The notes beneath the pieces are model-generated. The model did no database searches, was not told the DNA's origin, and saw only the letters and a program-made list of their open reading frames with translations. 22,455 bases of DNA from Chloroflexota bacterium (GTDB lineage: Bacteria; Chloroflexota; Dehalococcoidia; Lucifugimonadales; Lucifugimonadaceae), in contig JACPRT010000099.1 of assembly GCA_016189845.1 (NCBI GenBank), positions 1 to 22,455 of the forward strand, read 5' to 3'. The stretch's first letter is position 1. Each line of letters opens with the position of its first letter. The translations under genes and the position numbers were made by a program. Positions 1 to 6,306 of the stretch are shown in pieces.

Positions 1-223
1 CCTTGCGCGACTTGAAAGTCTGCGACCCGTCGGTGATGGTCAGGTTGTCGCCGGTTACCTCGATCTGAAGCCGGTCGCTCGACTTGGCGCGTGCGATTAC
101 CTCGCTGATGGGGATCTCGCGGCTCTGTCCGATTCCGTCGTCGAACCAGAGGAAGAACACGGTGATTACCGTGATCACGATAAGCAAATAGATGAGGCTA
201 TTCCGCATCCAGCGGCTGCTCAT
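1..223 (-). CDS. ftsH: FtsH ATP-dependent zinc metalloprotease, N-terminal fragment
   Basis: Only the first 74 codons are present; the gene runs off the left edge. The ATG at 223-221 is preceded by a clear GGAGGT Shine-Dalgarno sequence (233-228, 4 nt spacing). The peptide opens MSSRWMRNSLIYLLIVITVI, a short basic N-terminus followed by one membrane helix (about residues 8-25). It continues with a periplasmic/extracellular-type segment (IPISEVIARAKSSDRLQIEV, then GDNLTITDGSQTFKSRK) typical of the FtsH extracellular domain. FtsH is a membrane-bound AAA+ protease that degrades misfolded membrane proteins. The AAA and M41 domains lie outside the window, so the call rests on the N-terminal architecture alone. 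The gene is divergent from infC. Confidence 0.72.
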   Translation of the reverse strand, partial: MSSRWMRNSLIYLLIVITVITVFFLWFDDGIGQSREIPISEVIARAKSSDRLQIEVTGDNLTITDGSQTFKSRK

Positions 224-394
224 TTAGACCTCCACGGCAGACAGGGGCGAAAAAAGATCGAGAGTGATGTGGTGTGGATCGACGGCCAACCAGAGTGGGG
301 GTGAATAACAGATTCATCGTAGCATACGAATCTGGCTGGACCGGAGGTTCTTGGCGTTACTGGTGGCGGTTCTGCGGAGAGCCGCCGGGTTTCG

Positions 395-423
395 TTGACG
401 CCCTATCTGCCATCATGTATATT
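395..423 (+). promoter_or_regulatory. Sigma70-type promoter of the infC-rpmI-rplT operon
   Basis: A TTGACG -35 hexamer (395-400), an exact 17-nt spacer and a TATATT -10 hexamer (418-423) form the best consensus promoter in the window. It points at infC. The predicted transcript start is near 430, leaving a leader of about 64 nt before the proposed start codon at 494. The stretch 224-394 upstream holds no convincing gene; it is the divergent spacer between ftsH and infC. Confidence 0.7.
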
Positions 424-424
424 T

Positions 425-457
425 CGAAGCTGTCTCGAAGCTGGTGGCGCAGCTTCG
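425..457 (+). promoter_or_regulatory. infC leader with two competing hairpin arms
   Basis: CGAAGCT occurs twice (425-431 and 436-442). Both copies are perfectly complementary to AGCTTCG at 451-457. The inner pairing gives a 7-bp stem with an 8-nt loop (443-450); the outer copy could replace it. The element lies inside the 64-nt leader, just upstream of the infC ribosome-binding site. No T-tract follows, so it does not look like a simple intrinsic terminator. A regulatory role is inferred. Confidence 0.4.
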
Positions 458-493
458 CGCCAAACGTAAATCCAACTTTCCAGGGGGTCTGGC

Positions 494-1084
494 ATAGCTC
501 GAGAATATCGCATCAACCGGCAGATAAGGGCGCGGGAAGTCCGCCTGATCGGCGGCGTAGGAGACGCAACAAGCGAGTCGGTGGTCGTCCCACTCGAGAG
601 GGCGCTCGCTCTTGCAGAAGACAACGGGCTGGACCTGGTCGAGGTCTCACCCAACCAGAACCCTCCGGTTTGCAAGCTTCTCGACTACGGGCGATTCAAG
701 TTTGTGCAGGCGAAGAAAGCCAAAGAGGCGCGCCGGTCGCAGACCCGGAATGAGCAGCGTGAGGTGCAGCTGACGCCTCGAATCGGCGAGCACGATATCG
801 AAGCCAAGATCCGCACCGTCCAGGACTTGTTGGTCGATGGCGCGAAGGTAAAAGTCACGGTCAAGTTCAAGGGCAGGGAGATCACGCATCCCGATCTCGC
901 AGTGAAGGTATTGAGAAGGGTCGCCGAGGCGGTCGCCGCCTCCGCAAAGCTTGAGCGCGCCCCTACAATGGAAGCGAAATCGTTGAGCATTATTCTGGCG
1001 CCCGCCGGCAACCAGCCTGTTGGAGCCGGAGCTGGAGCTGGTACCGGAGGGAAGGGCGCGGATGCCCAAAATGAAAACGCATAA
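494..1084 (+). CDS. infC: Translation initiation factor IF-3 (apparent AUA start)
   Basis: IF-3 binds the 30S subunit and checks initiator tRNA and start-codon pairing. The frame is open from a TAA at 467-469. It reads IARE, then YRINRQIRAREVRLIGG, the conserved IF-3 N-terminus, then LALAEDNGLDLVEVSPNQNP and CKLLDYGRFKFVQAKKAKEA, and a C-domain with VKVTVKFKGREITHPDLA. No ATG, GTG or TTG exists between the stop and the GTG at 581, and starting at 581 would delete the conserved N-terminal strand. An AGGGGG Shine-Dalgarno (482-487) lies 6 nt before ATA at 494, so ATA is the likely start, giving 196 aa. Rare AUN starts are known for infC (AUU in E. coli) and support IF-3 autoregulation. The Gly/Ala-rich C-terminal tail overlaps the start of rpmI. 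Confidence 0.9.
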   Translation: MAREYRINRQIRAREVRLIGGVGDATSESVVVPLERALALAEDNGLDLVEVSPNQNPPVCKLLDYGRFKFVQAKKAKEARRSQTRNEQREVQLTPRIGEHDIEAKIRTVQDLLVDGAKVKVTVKFKGREITHPDLAVKVLRRVAEAVAASAKLERAPTMEAKSLSIILAPAGNQPVGAGAGAGTGGKGADAQNENA

Positions 1085-1256
1085 GGGAGCGGCGCGCCGC
1101 TTCCACATCACCGGGACCGGCAAGGTGATGAGGACCAAGGGTCCGAAGAGCCACCTGCGTCGCAACAAGGCGAAGCGTGTCAGGAGACAGTTCGGCGGGA
1201 AGGTCGCCGTGGACTCCACCTTTGCCAGGAAACTCAAGCCGTTCCTGCCCCACTAG
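1062..1256 (+). CDS. rpmI: 50S ribosomal protein L35
   Basis: This 64-residue basic protein begins MPKMKTHKGAARRFHITGTG, the L35 signature, and ends in a Lys/Arg-rich tail (RRQFGGKVAVDSTFARKLK). The ATG at 1062 was chosen because it matches the family N-terminus and follows a purine-rich GGAGGGAAGGG stretch (1046-1056). The frame is open further upstream, but that part is not L35-like. The gene overlaps the end of infC by 23 bp in a different frame, which suggests translational coupling. L35 is a small component of the large ribosomal subunit; the infC-rpmI-rplT order is conserved across bacteria. Confidence 0.96.
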   Translation: MPKMKTHKGAARRFHITGTGKVMRTKGPKSHLRRNKAKRVRRQFGGKVAVDSTFARKLKPFLPH

Positions 1257-1268
1257 AATTATCGTTTC

Positions 1269-1287
1269 GACACCGGGTATTGGTGTC
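1269..1287 (+). promoter_or_regulatory. Hairpin between rpmI and rplT
   Basis: GACACC (1269-1274) and GGTGTC (1282-1287) form a perfect 6-bp stem with a 7-nt loop. The stem ends 3 nt before the GGAG ribosome-binding site (1291-1294) of rplT. L20 autoregulates this operon in E. coli and B. subtilis by binding structured mRNA. The position fits translational control, but the similarity to a known L20 site has not been tested. Confidence 0.4.
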
Positions 1288-1301
1288 CCTGGAGAATTAC
1301 C

Positions 1302-1661
1302 GTGCCTAGAGTCAAGGGTGGGACCACGCACCACCGCCGACAGCGTGGAGTCCTGACCGCCGTTCGGGGTCACAAGCAGGCCCGGCGGACTCGAATCCAA
1401 ACGGCCAAGGAATCGCTCTTGCACGCGATGGCCTACCAGACCGCGCACCGGCGGAGCCGGAAACGGGACTTCAGGGCGCTGTGGGTCATCCGCATCAATG
1501 CCGCCGTCCGTACGCACGGGCTGTCCTACTCCCGCTTCATCCGAGGCCTGAGCATGGCCGGAGTCACGGTCGATCGCAAGAACCTGGCCGACCTGGCGAT
1601 TCGCGAGCCAGCGGCGTTTGCGCAACTTGTGACTACCGCGCAGGGCGCGCTTAGCGCTTAG
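1302..1661 (+). CDS. rplT: 50S ribosomal protein L20
   Basis: L20 is a primary 23S rRNA-binding assembly protein. The 119-aa product begins MPRVKGGTTHHRRQRGVLTA and continues through the basic N-terminal extension to the globular RNA-binding part (LSYSRFIRGLSMAGVTVDRK, then NLADLAIREPAAFAQLV), full length for the family. The start is a GTG at 1302 with a GGAG Shine-Dalgarno at 1291-1294 and 7 nt spacing. It is the last gene of the infC operon, 45 bp after rpmI. The TAG stop lies inside a GC-rich palindromic zone. Confidence 0.97.
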   Translation: MPRVKGGTTHHRRQRGVLTAVRGHKQARRTRIQTAKESLLHAMAYQTAHRRSRKRDFRALWVIRINAAVRTHGLSYSRFIRGLSMAGVTVDRKNLADLAIREPAAFAQLVTTAQGALSA

Positions 1662-1668
1662 CGCGCCT
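1643..1668. terminator. GC-rich stem-loop over the rplT stop codon
   Basis: GCGCGC at 1645-1650 pairs with GCGCGC at 1661-1666, extended by a G-C and a G-T pair to 1643/1668, around a 10-nt loop holding the rplT stop. TAGCGC recurs at 1652, 1659 and 1675. No U-tract follows. It is a plausible end-of-operon structure between convergent rplT and ctaB. Confidence 0.4.
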
Positions 1669-1688
1669 GGAGCGTAGCGCGCTATGGC

Positions 1689-1707
1689 CCCAGCATTCCG
1701 CGCTGGG
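1689..1707. terminator. Hairpin between convergent rplT and ctaB
   Basis: CCCAGC (1689-1694) pairs with GCTGGG (1702-1707) around a 7-nt loop, in the 63-bp gap between the ends of rplT (+) and ctaB (-). It lacks a T-tract. A bidirectional terminator is inferred from the position. Confidence 0.4.
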
Positions 1708-1724
1708 CTCCGATGCCCCGCCCA

Positions 1725-2627
1725 CTACGCCACCGCAGAGTCGACGGAAACGAACACGAACAGCAACGCCAGATACAGCAACGAGTAGACGTAGAGGTCT
1801 ACCGCAGCGTTGCGGGCGCCCGTAACCGCGAGCCTGCCCGCCAGCGCCATCAGGATGGCGCCGAGCGAAAGCGCTCCGGCGAGATACACCTGGCCGAGCG
1901 CATCGGTCGATATCCATAGCAGGACCGTGAGCGCCACCACGCTGCACGAGTAGAGGAGTATCTGGACCTTCGTGGCGGATATCCCCGCGACGACCGGCAA
2001 CATCGGGATTCCGGCGGCCCGGTACTGGTCCTTCAGGATGATCGCCAGCGCCCAGAAGTGTGGGGGCGTCCAGAAGAACACGATGGCGAACAGATACCAG
2101 GCCGGCAGGTCGAGGGCGCCGGTCACCGCGGCCCAACCGACCAGCGGCGGGATTGCGCCGGCGGCACCCCCGATCACGATGTTCTGCGTCGTCGTCCGCT
2201 TGAGCCAGTATGTATATATGAGGACGTAAAAGAGTGTGCCCGTCATCGCAAGAGCCGCCGCAAAGAAGTTCGCCCATGTCGCGAGCACGGCAAACGACAG
2301 CAGGTTGAGGGTGATACCGAAGGCGAACGCCGATCGGGACGATACGCGCCCGCTTGCGACCGGCCGGCCGCGCGTGCGGCCCATCAGAGGATCGGTGTCG
2401 CGTTCAAGCCAGTGATTGAGTGCGCTGGCGCCGCCCGAGGCCATTGCGCCGCCGATCATGACCGCGGCGATGAGCGCGACAGGAGGGACGCCCCGGTTGG
2501 CGAGCATCATGGCGCCGAATGTCGTCAGGAGAAGGAGCGACATGATGCGCGGCTTGGTCAAAGCGACGTAGTCGAACAGGACCGCCACGCCAGCGCGAGA
2601 GGGTCGCGCAGCGTCAGCGGTGAGCAT
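1725..2627 (-). CDS. ctaB: Protoheme IX farnesyltransferase (heme O synthase)
   Basis: CtaB/CyoE transfers a farnesyl group to heme B to make heme O in the membrane. The 300-aa product has the UbiA-superfamily polyprenyl-diphosphate motif NHWLERDTDPLMGRTRGRPV (residues 71-90, with N71, D77 and D79). A second conserved loop reads YTYWLKRTTTQNIVIGGAAG, followed by FFWTPPHFWALAI, both characteristic of heme O synthases. About eight to nine hydrophobic helices are visible. The ATG at 2627-2625 overlaps the end of ctaA by 14 bp, so the two are translationally linked. The Shine-Dalgarno is weak, as expected for a coupled gene. It implies heme A production and an aa3-type oxidase encoded elsewhere. 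Confidence 0.96.
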   Translation of the reverse strand: MLTADAARPSRAGVAVLFDYVALTKPRIMSLLLLTTFGAMMLANRGVPPVALIAAVMIGGAMASGGASALNHWLERDTDPLMGRTRGRPVASGRVSSRSAFAFGITLNLLSFAVLATWANFFAAALAMTGTLFYVLIYTYWLKRTTTQNIVIGGAAGAIPPLVGWAAVTGALDLPAWYLFAIVFFWTPPHFWALAIILKDQYRAAGIPMLPVVAGISATKVQILLYSCSVVALTVLLWISTDALGQVYLAGALSLGAILMALAGRLAVTGARNAAVDLYVYSLLYLALLFVFVSVDSAVA

Positions 2628-3618
2628 CGGATTTCATCTCGTCCCGGCCGACCGACCTGAGGCTCACGAGCACCGCGACCAGGGCCGCACCCGCCCACAC
2701 CAGCGTCGCCAGCGTGAGGTGAAGAGCCCTTACCCATTGCTGGAAGCCGGTCCACGGGTTTGCTGCCCCCACGAGGATCTGGACCAGGACCAGGGCGAGC
2801 ACTGCGAGAGATGCGAGCCTTATTGCGCCCGATGCGCCGGGCAATCGGTACGCCCGGTGAGCAGCAACTAACAGGACAACGGAGCCCGCTCCGGCGAGCA
2901 GGCGGTGGGCCATATGTGTCCACGCCATGCTGTTGGTGGGCAAGACCGGACCGCCGCACAATGGCCAGGACGCGCAGATCGTGCCGGCGCCCTGCCACAC
3001 GGCATATGAGCCGGTGAGCAATGCGACCAGGATGGCGACCGCGCCGATCCAGGCCATGCGGATCACGGGTGGGTCGCCTGCACGGGCGGACTGCATGAGC
3101 GAAGGCGCCTGGAAGGCCCGCGTGGCGAACGCCAGCGCGGCGACAGCAATCGCCAGATCGGCCTCGGCCAGTAAGAGGTGGAGCGTCCTCAGCGCCGGGT
3201 GTAATTCGGTCAGCACGACGCTGCCACCGATCCCGCCGACGACTGCAATCAGCGCAAGAGTCGCGGTCGTGAACCAAAGCACGGCACGGTCACTCCGGTG
3301 GCGAAGCCAGACACGGGCGGTCGCACCGATCAGGACCACGCCGACCAATGCCCCCACCGTACGGTGGGTCCATTCGATCCAGGCGTGGTAGTCGGGCGGT
3401 GGAATCAGACGGCCGTGGCAGGTCGGCCAGTCGGGGCACCCCAGTCCTGAACCGGTGACGCGGACCACGCCGCCCATCGTTATCTGAAGGATGATGCCGA
3501 CGACGCCAGCCACGAGCAGCGCGACCACGATCCGGTCATACCGCGCAGGCGCGCCGCGACGTGCGACGTCGACAGGTCGCGGGATGGCCGGGGCGGATCG
3601 TGCGGGTGCTGGGAACAA
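2614..3618 (-). CDS. ctaA: Heme A synthase (CtaA/COX15)
   Basis: CtaA oxidises the C8 methyl of heme O to a formyl group, giving heme A. The protein (334 aa from the TTG at 3618) has eight hydrophobic segments. It shows the hallmark RVTGSGLGCPDWPTCHG with a cysteine pair (C61, C67), the E82-x-x-H85 site in EWTHRTVGA, and a helix with H147. The second half repeats this with TICASWPLCGG (C215, C221), H235/H238 in AWTHMAHRLLAG, and H300 in RALHLTLATLVW. The start is uncertain: there is no Shine-Dalgarno before the TTG, and a shorter start would still keep helix 1. It lies 16 bp after the sortase stop and overlaps ctaB by 14 bp. Confidence 0.95.
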   Translation of the reverse strand: MFPAPARSAPAIPRPVDVARRGAPARYDRIVVALLVAGVVGIILQITMGGVVRVTGSGLGCPDWPTCHGRLIPPPDYHAWIEWTHRTVGALVGVVLIGATARVWLRHRSDRAVLWFTTATLALIAVVGGIGGSVVLTELHPALRTLHLLLAEADLAIAVAALAFATRAFQAPSLMQSARAGDPPVIRMAWIGAVAILVALLTGSYAVWQGAGTICASWPLCGGPVLPTNSMAWTHMAHRLLAGAGSVVLLVAAHRAYRLPGASGAIRLASLAVLALVLVQILVGAANPWTGFQQWVRALHLTLATLVWAGAALVAVLVSLRSVGRDEMKSDAHR

Positions 3619-3633
3619 TTTGGATAGCTGAAA

Positions 3634-3639
3634 ATTATA
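3634..3639 (-). promoter_or_regulatory. TATAAT -10 element before ctaA
   Basis: A perfect TATAAT lies on the minus strand at 3639-3634, overlapping the sortase TAA stop and 15 nt before the ctaA TTG. The predicted transcript start near 3627 would leave a leader of only about 9 nt. No TTGACA-like -35 is visible at 16-18 nt. ctaA-ctaB may therefore be transcribed separately from the sortase gene. Confidence 0.4.
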
Positions 3640-4657
3640 TGCCGGACCCGGTGTCTGGTCCCCCGTTCCCTCGCTTGGCGATCAGCTGCGCGGTGACGAG
3701 CAGCCGGTGGTCGTATACGCGAGAAGGCACGCAGGCCACCAGCGTCACCGTACCTACGGGCGCCTCGAAGAGCGAAATCGCATCTTGATGCACGACCTTC
3801 GTGGCGATCACCCGGTAGAGAAACGCCGCGGTATCGCCCTCGACGATGATATCCACCGGATCCTCTTTGATCAGCTGGGCCAGGTCCGGCAACCGGTAGA
3901 AGACGTTCCCTTCGCCCAGGAACGGGCTCTCCAGGTGGCCAAAGTACCATCCGTTGCCGTTTTCGCCCGGGTTCGCCGTGCCGGGTATGTGCCCCACCAC
4001 GTGGGCAGGCGTCTCGTATGCCCGGCTGTCGCCCAGGTCGAGTATCGCCAGCTCGCGGACTTCGCTGTCGACCCCGATCGCGGGAATCACGATCCTTCGT
4101 GCGCCTTCGAGCGTCCCGACCGGCCTGCCGGCGTCGAAGCTGCTTACGAAGTCGAAACCGTTGGGAAGGCCCGGACCGCCGTATGGTCCGCTTCCGGCCC
4201 AGAGCGGCGAATCCCAGTATTTTGGATTGGTCATGGCGGCCGGATAAAGCGTGTCGACCCGGTGATAAGCCCCGCGAGTCACGTTCGTCGGGTCGCCTGG
4301 AGTCGTCGGGCCGCCCAGAGTCGGCCCCGCGGTGGATCCGGTCCGTGGTCCCGAGGCCGTCCCCGAAGCCGTCGCGGCGACAGTGCCTGAGACGATGGTC
4401 CTGGCGACCGGGGTGGGTGACGCCACCCGGCGCTCCGCCTGGGCACCCGGTATCGAAGACCCGGTCGGAGACGAGGCCGGAGTGGGGGGTTGCAGCCACC
4501 CGGTGCGCACCTGTTCCGGAACGGAGCTTTCGAGCCGGTCGAGGCGTTCGCGCGCCACCTGCGCGTAGATCAGGTAGGAGATGGCAAACGCGGCGGCAAC
4601 GCCCCCGACCCCGATCAGGGCGAACCCTATCCAGCGGCGCCCGGGTTTGGAAACCAT
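3635..4657 (-). CDS. Membrane-anchored sortase family transpeptidase
   Basis: Sortases cleave a C-terminal sorting motif and attach the protein to the cell surface or another acceptor. Numbering is from the ATG at 4657 (340 aa). A basic N-terminus is followed by one membrane helix (about 9-31). A 90-residue Pro/Thr/Ser/Gly linker comes next, then the sortase beta-barrel from about residue 185 (RRIVIPAIGVDSEV). Catalytic residues are visible: His241 in WYFGHLESP, Cys309 in VTLVACVP (the TLxxC motif) and Arg318 in YDHRLLVTAQL. The family resembles class D/E sortases, but I cannot settle the class. TTG at 4666 is an alternative start. No LPxTG-like substrate was seen in the window. It precedes ctaA by 16 bp. 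Confidence 0.88.
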   Translation of the reverse strand: MVSKPGRRWIGFALIGVGGVAAAFAISYLIYAQVARERLDRLESSVPEQVRTGWLQPPTPASSPTGSSIPGAQAERRVASPTPVARTIVSGTVAATASGTASGPRTGSTAGPTLGGPTTPGDPTNVTRGAYHRVDTLYPAAMTNPKYWDSPLWAGSGPYGGPGLPNGFDFVSSFDAGRPVGTLEGARRIVIPAIGVDSEVRELAILDLGDSRAYETPAHVVGHIPGTANPGENGNGWYFGHLESPFLGEGNVFYRLPDLAQLIKEDPVDIIVEGDTAAFLYRVIATKVVHQDAISLFEAPVGTVTLVACVPSRVYDHRLLVTAQLIAKRGNGGPDTGSGI

Positions 4658-4665
4658 CGCATCCA

Positions 4666-4671
4666 ACTATA
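4666..4671 (-). promoter_or_regulatory. TATAGT -10 element placed for leaderless sortase mRNA
   Basis: TATAGT on the minus strand (4671-4666) ends 8 nt before the ATG at 4657. No Shine-Dalgarno lies in between, and no -35 match is seen. This spacing would start the transcript at or next to the A of the start codon. The same arrangement occurs at two other genes in the window. Confidence 0.5.
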
Positions 4672-4738
4672 CGAGACGCTGCGCCGGCCGGTTCGGAGCA
4701 AGAGCTTAGAATCGGTCCCAGAGGGAGCGGTACAGGCA

Positions 4739-5794
4739 TTGCGGGTCCTTGGAATCGAGTCATCGTGTGACGAGACGGCCGCCGGGATCGTCGTCGACGG
4801 ACGCCGCCTTGAGGCGAACGTCATCTCGTCGCAGGTCGACGTGCACACGCTTTACGGGGGAGTGGTGCCCGAGGTCGCCTCTCGCCTCCACATCGAACGT
4901 ATCGTGCCGGTCGTCCGGGCCGCTCTCAGTCAGGCCGGAGTTGGCTGGGACAAGGTCGATGCAATCGCGGTGACGAACGGGCCGGGACTGGCAGGCGCTC
5001 TGATCGTCGGCGCCAACTTCGCCAAGGGGCTCTCGGCGACCCTGGGCTTGCCGTTGATCGGCGTAAATCACCTCGCCGGCCATATTTACGCCGGCTGGCT
5101 GGTCGAGGGTATCCCGGACCCGGGGATCGAGCCCGGCTTCCCTCTGCTCTGCCTGCTCGTATCCGGGGGGCACACCGATCTGGCCGTGATGGAGGGCCAC
5201 GGCCGGTTCACGCTGATCGGGCGTACCCGTGACGACGCGGCCGGCGAGGCATTCGACAAGGGGGCTCGCATCCTCGGACTGGGTTATCCGGGTGGGCCTG
5301 TCATCGAGCGGGCCGCCAGGGTGGCGCCGGTTGCGGAACCAATGCCGCGGGCCTGGCTGCGGGAGTCGCACGACTTCAGTTTCTCGGGGGTAAAGACTGC
5401 TCTGCTGCGCCGTGCTCAGGAGATGGGCATCAACGCCGGGAACCTGGCGGGGCACGTGGCGGGGCCACAACCCGACACTACAGTAGTGGGCGCGCTTGCC
5501 CGTGGCTACCAGGAAGCGATCGTCGACGTGCTGATTCGCAAGACCGTCGATGCGGCCGAACAGTTCGGCGTGCGGGGGATCATGCTGGGCGGCGGCGTGG
5601 CTGCCAACCGGTCGCTGCGTGACGGCATGCTTCGCGAATCGCCGGTGCCGGTGATCGTGCCTCCGCCGCTGCTGTGCACGGACAACGGCGCAATGATCGC
5701 CGCATGCGGATCGCAGCTGCTGGCCCTGGGGCTCAGGTCGGACTGGACGCTCGACGTGCTTCCGAACCTGAAACTGGACTACGCGATCGGGTAG
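4739..5794 (+). CDS. tsaD: tRNA N6-threonylcarbamoyladenosine transferase
   Basis: TsaD transfers the threonylcarbamoyl group from TC-AMP to A37 of ANN-decoding tRNAs, working with TsaB/TsaE. The product from the TTG at 4739 is 351 aa and starts LRVLGIESSCDETA, the family N-terminus. The metal-binding HLAGH falls at residues 111-115, matching the usual numbering. LLVSGGHTDL, DDAAGEAFDKGARILGLGYPGG, FSFSGVKTALLR, GGGVAANRSLR and LCTDNGAMIA follow in canonical order. A GAGGGAG ribosome-binding sequence (4721-4727) lies 11 nt upstream; in-frame starts further upstream would add a non-homologous leader. A TAGAAT at 4707-4712 may be its -10. It is divergent from the sortase and overlaps the convergent neighbour by 16 bp at its 3' end. 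Confidence 0.97.
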   Translation: MRVLGIESSCDETAAGIVVDGRRLEANVISSQVDVHTLYGGVVPEVASRLHIERIVPVVRAALSQAGVGWDKVDAIAVTNGPGLAGALIVGANFAKGLSATLGLPLIGVNHLAGHIYAGWLVEGIPDPGIEPGFPLLCLLVSGGHTDLAVMEGHGRFTLIGRTRDDAAGEAFDKGARILGLGYPGGPVIERAARVAPVAEPMPRAWLRESHDFSFSGVKTALLRRAQEMGINAGNLAGHVAGPQPDTTVVGALARGYQEAIVDVLIRKTVDAAEQFGVRGIMLGGGVAANRSLRDGMLRESPVPVIVPPPLLCTDNGAMIAACGSQLLALGLRSDWTLDVLPNLKLDYAIG

Positions 5795-6306
5795 CGGGGG
5801 ACTCGTCGCCAGCCGGACGATTCGGAACCGGCGGACAAACGGTCCCGGGACCGTAGCACGGAGAGCGCGAATTCCTTCGCGGCCGGAATGTCGGCCGTCC
5901 GTATCGGGATGCCTTTCGCGGTCACGCCGGCCTGAATCAGCAGCTGGAGGCCGGGTGGCCGGAAGTAGTACTGGATGAGCAGGACGCCGCTGATCGCGGC
6001 GACGGCGAACGCTCCGAGCGTCCGCACGTTATCGTTGCTGGCAACCTGCCAGATGCCGAAGGCGGCGAGGAGACCAAGGACGCCCCAGACCAGCAACCCG
6101 CGGTCCTTCGGGCGTTGATCGATTCCGACCCCGGTGACCGCGCCGAGGGGAATCGAGCCCCACACAGCCGTGGCGCCTTCGCCTCCAACGACCTCTACGC
6201 GGTCCTCGTGGAGCAGCAGGCGATGCCCATCCGATCCCGCCAGCGTCGGTACGACACCGGGATCGGAAGTGGCGGCCGTTGCGGCGGCTGGTGCTGGTGT
6301 ATCCAA
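5779..6306 (-). CDS. Small two-helix membrane protein, unknown function
   Basis: This 175-aa product is not recognised. An Ala/Pro/Thr-rich N-terminus is followed by a beta-rich stretch (about 28-68, LLLHEDRVEVVGGEGATAVW) resembling a PH-like fold. Two membrane helices come next (about 69-88 and 96-114), then a soluble C-terminal part (QLLIQAGVTAKGIPIRTADI). A PH-like domain interrupted by a helical hairpin is possible but not demonstrated. The TTG start (6306-6304) directly follows the TGA of the upstream dehydrogenase, with an AGGTGG sequence just before it, indicating coupling. Its 3' end overlaps the end of tsaD by 16 bp on the opposite strand. Confidence 0.7.
   Translation of the reverse strand: MDTPAPAAATAATSDPGVVPTLAGSDGHRLLLHEDRVEVVGGEGATAVWGSIPLGAVTGVGIDQRPKDRGLLVWGVLGLLAAFGIWQVASNDNVRTLGAFAVAAISGVLLIQYYFRPPGLQLLIQAGVTAKGIPIRTADIPAAKEFALSVLRSRDRLSAGSESSGWRRVPRYPIA

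Noticed and set aside
274..753. Plus-strand 159-codon frame spanning the infC leader and 5' half
   Set aside because: Its content is out-of-frame infC sequence with an Arg-rich, non-family translation; the promoter and leader explain the upstream part better.
1022..1050. GGAGCC/GGAGCT triplet repeat at the end of infC as a regulatory repeat
   Set aside because: It encodes the Gly/Ala-rich IF-3 tail and provides purines for the rpmI ribosome-binding site; no further structure is evident.
3480..4763. Minus-strand 427-codon open frame across the sortase and start of ctaA
   Set aside because: It lies in another frame of the convincing sortase and ctaA genes, is Arg-rich and has no domain.
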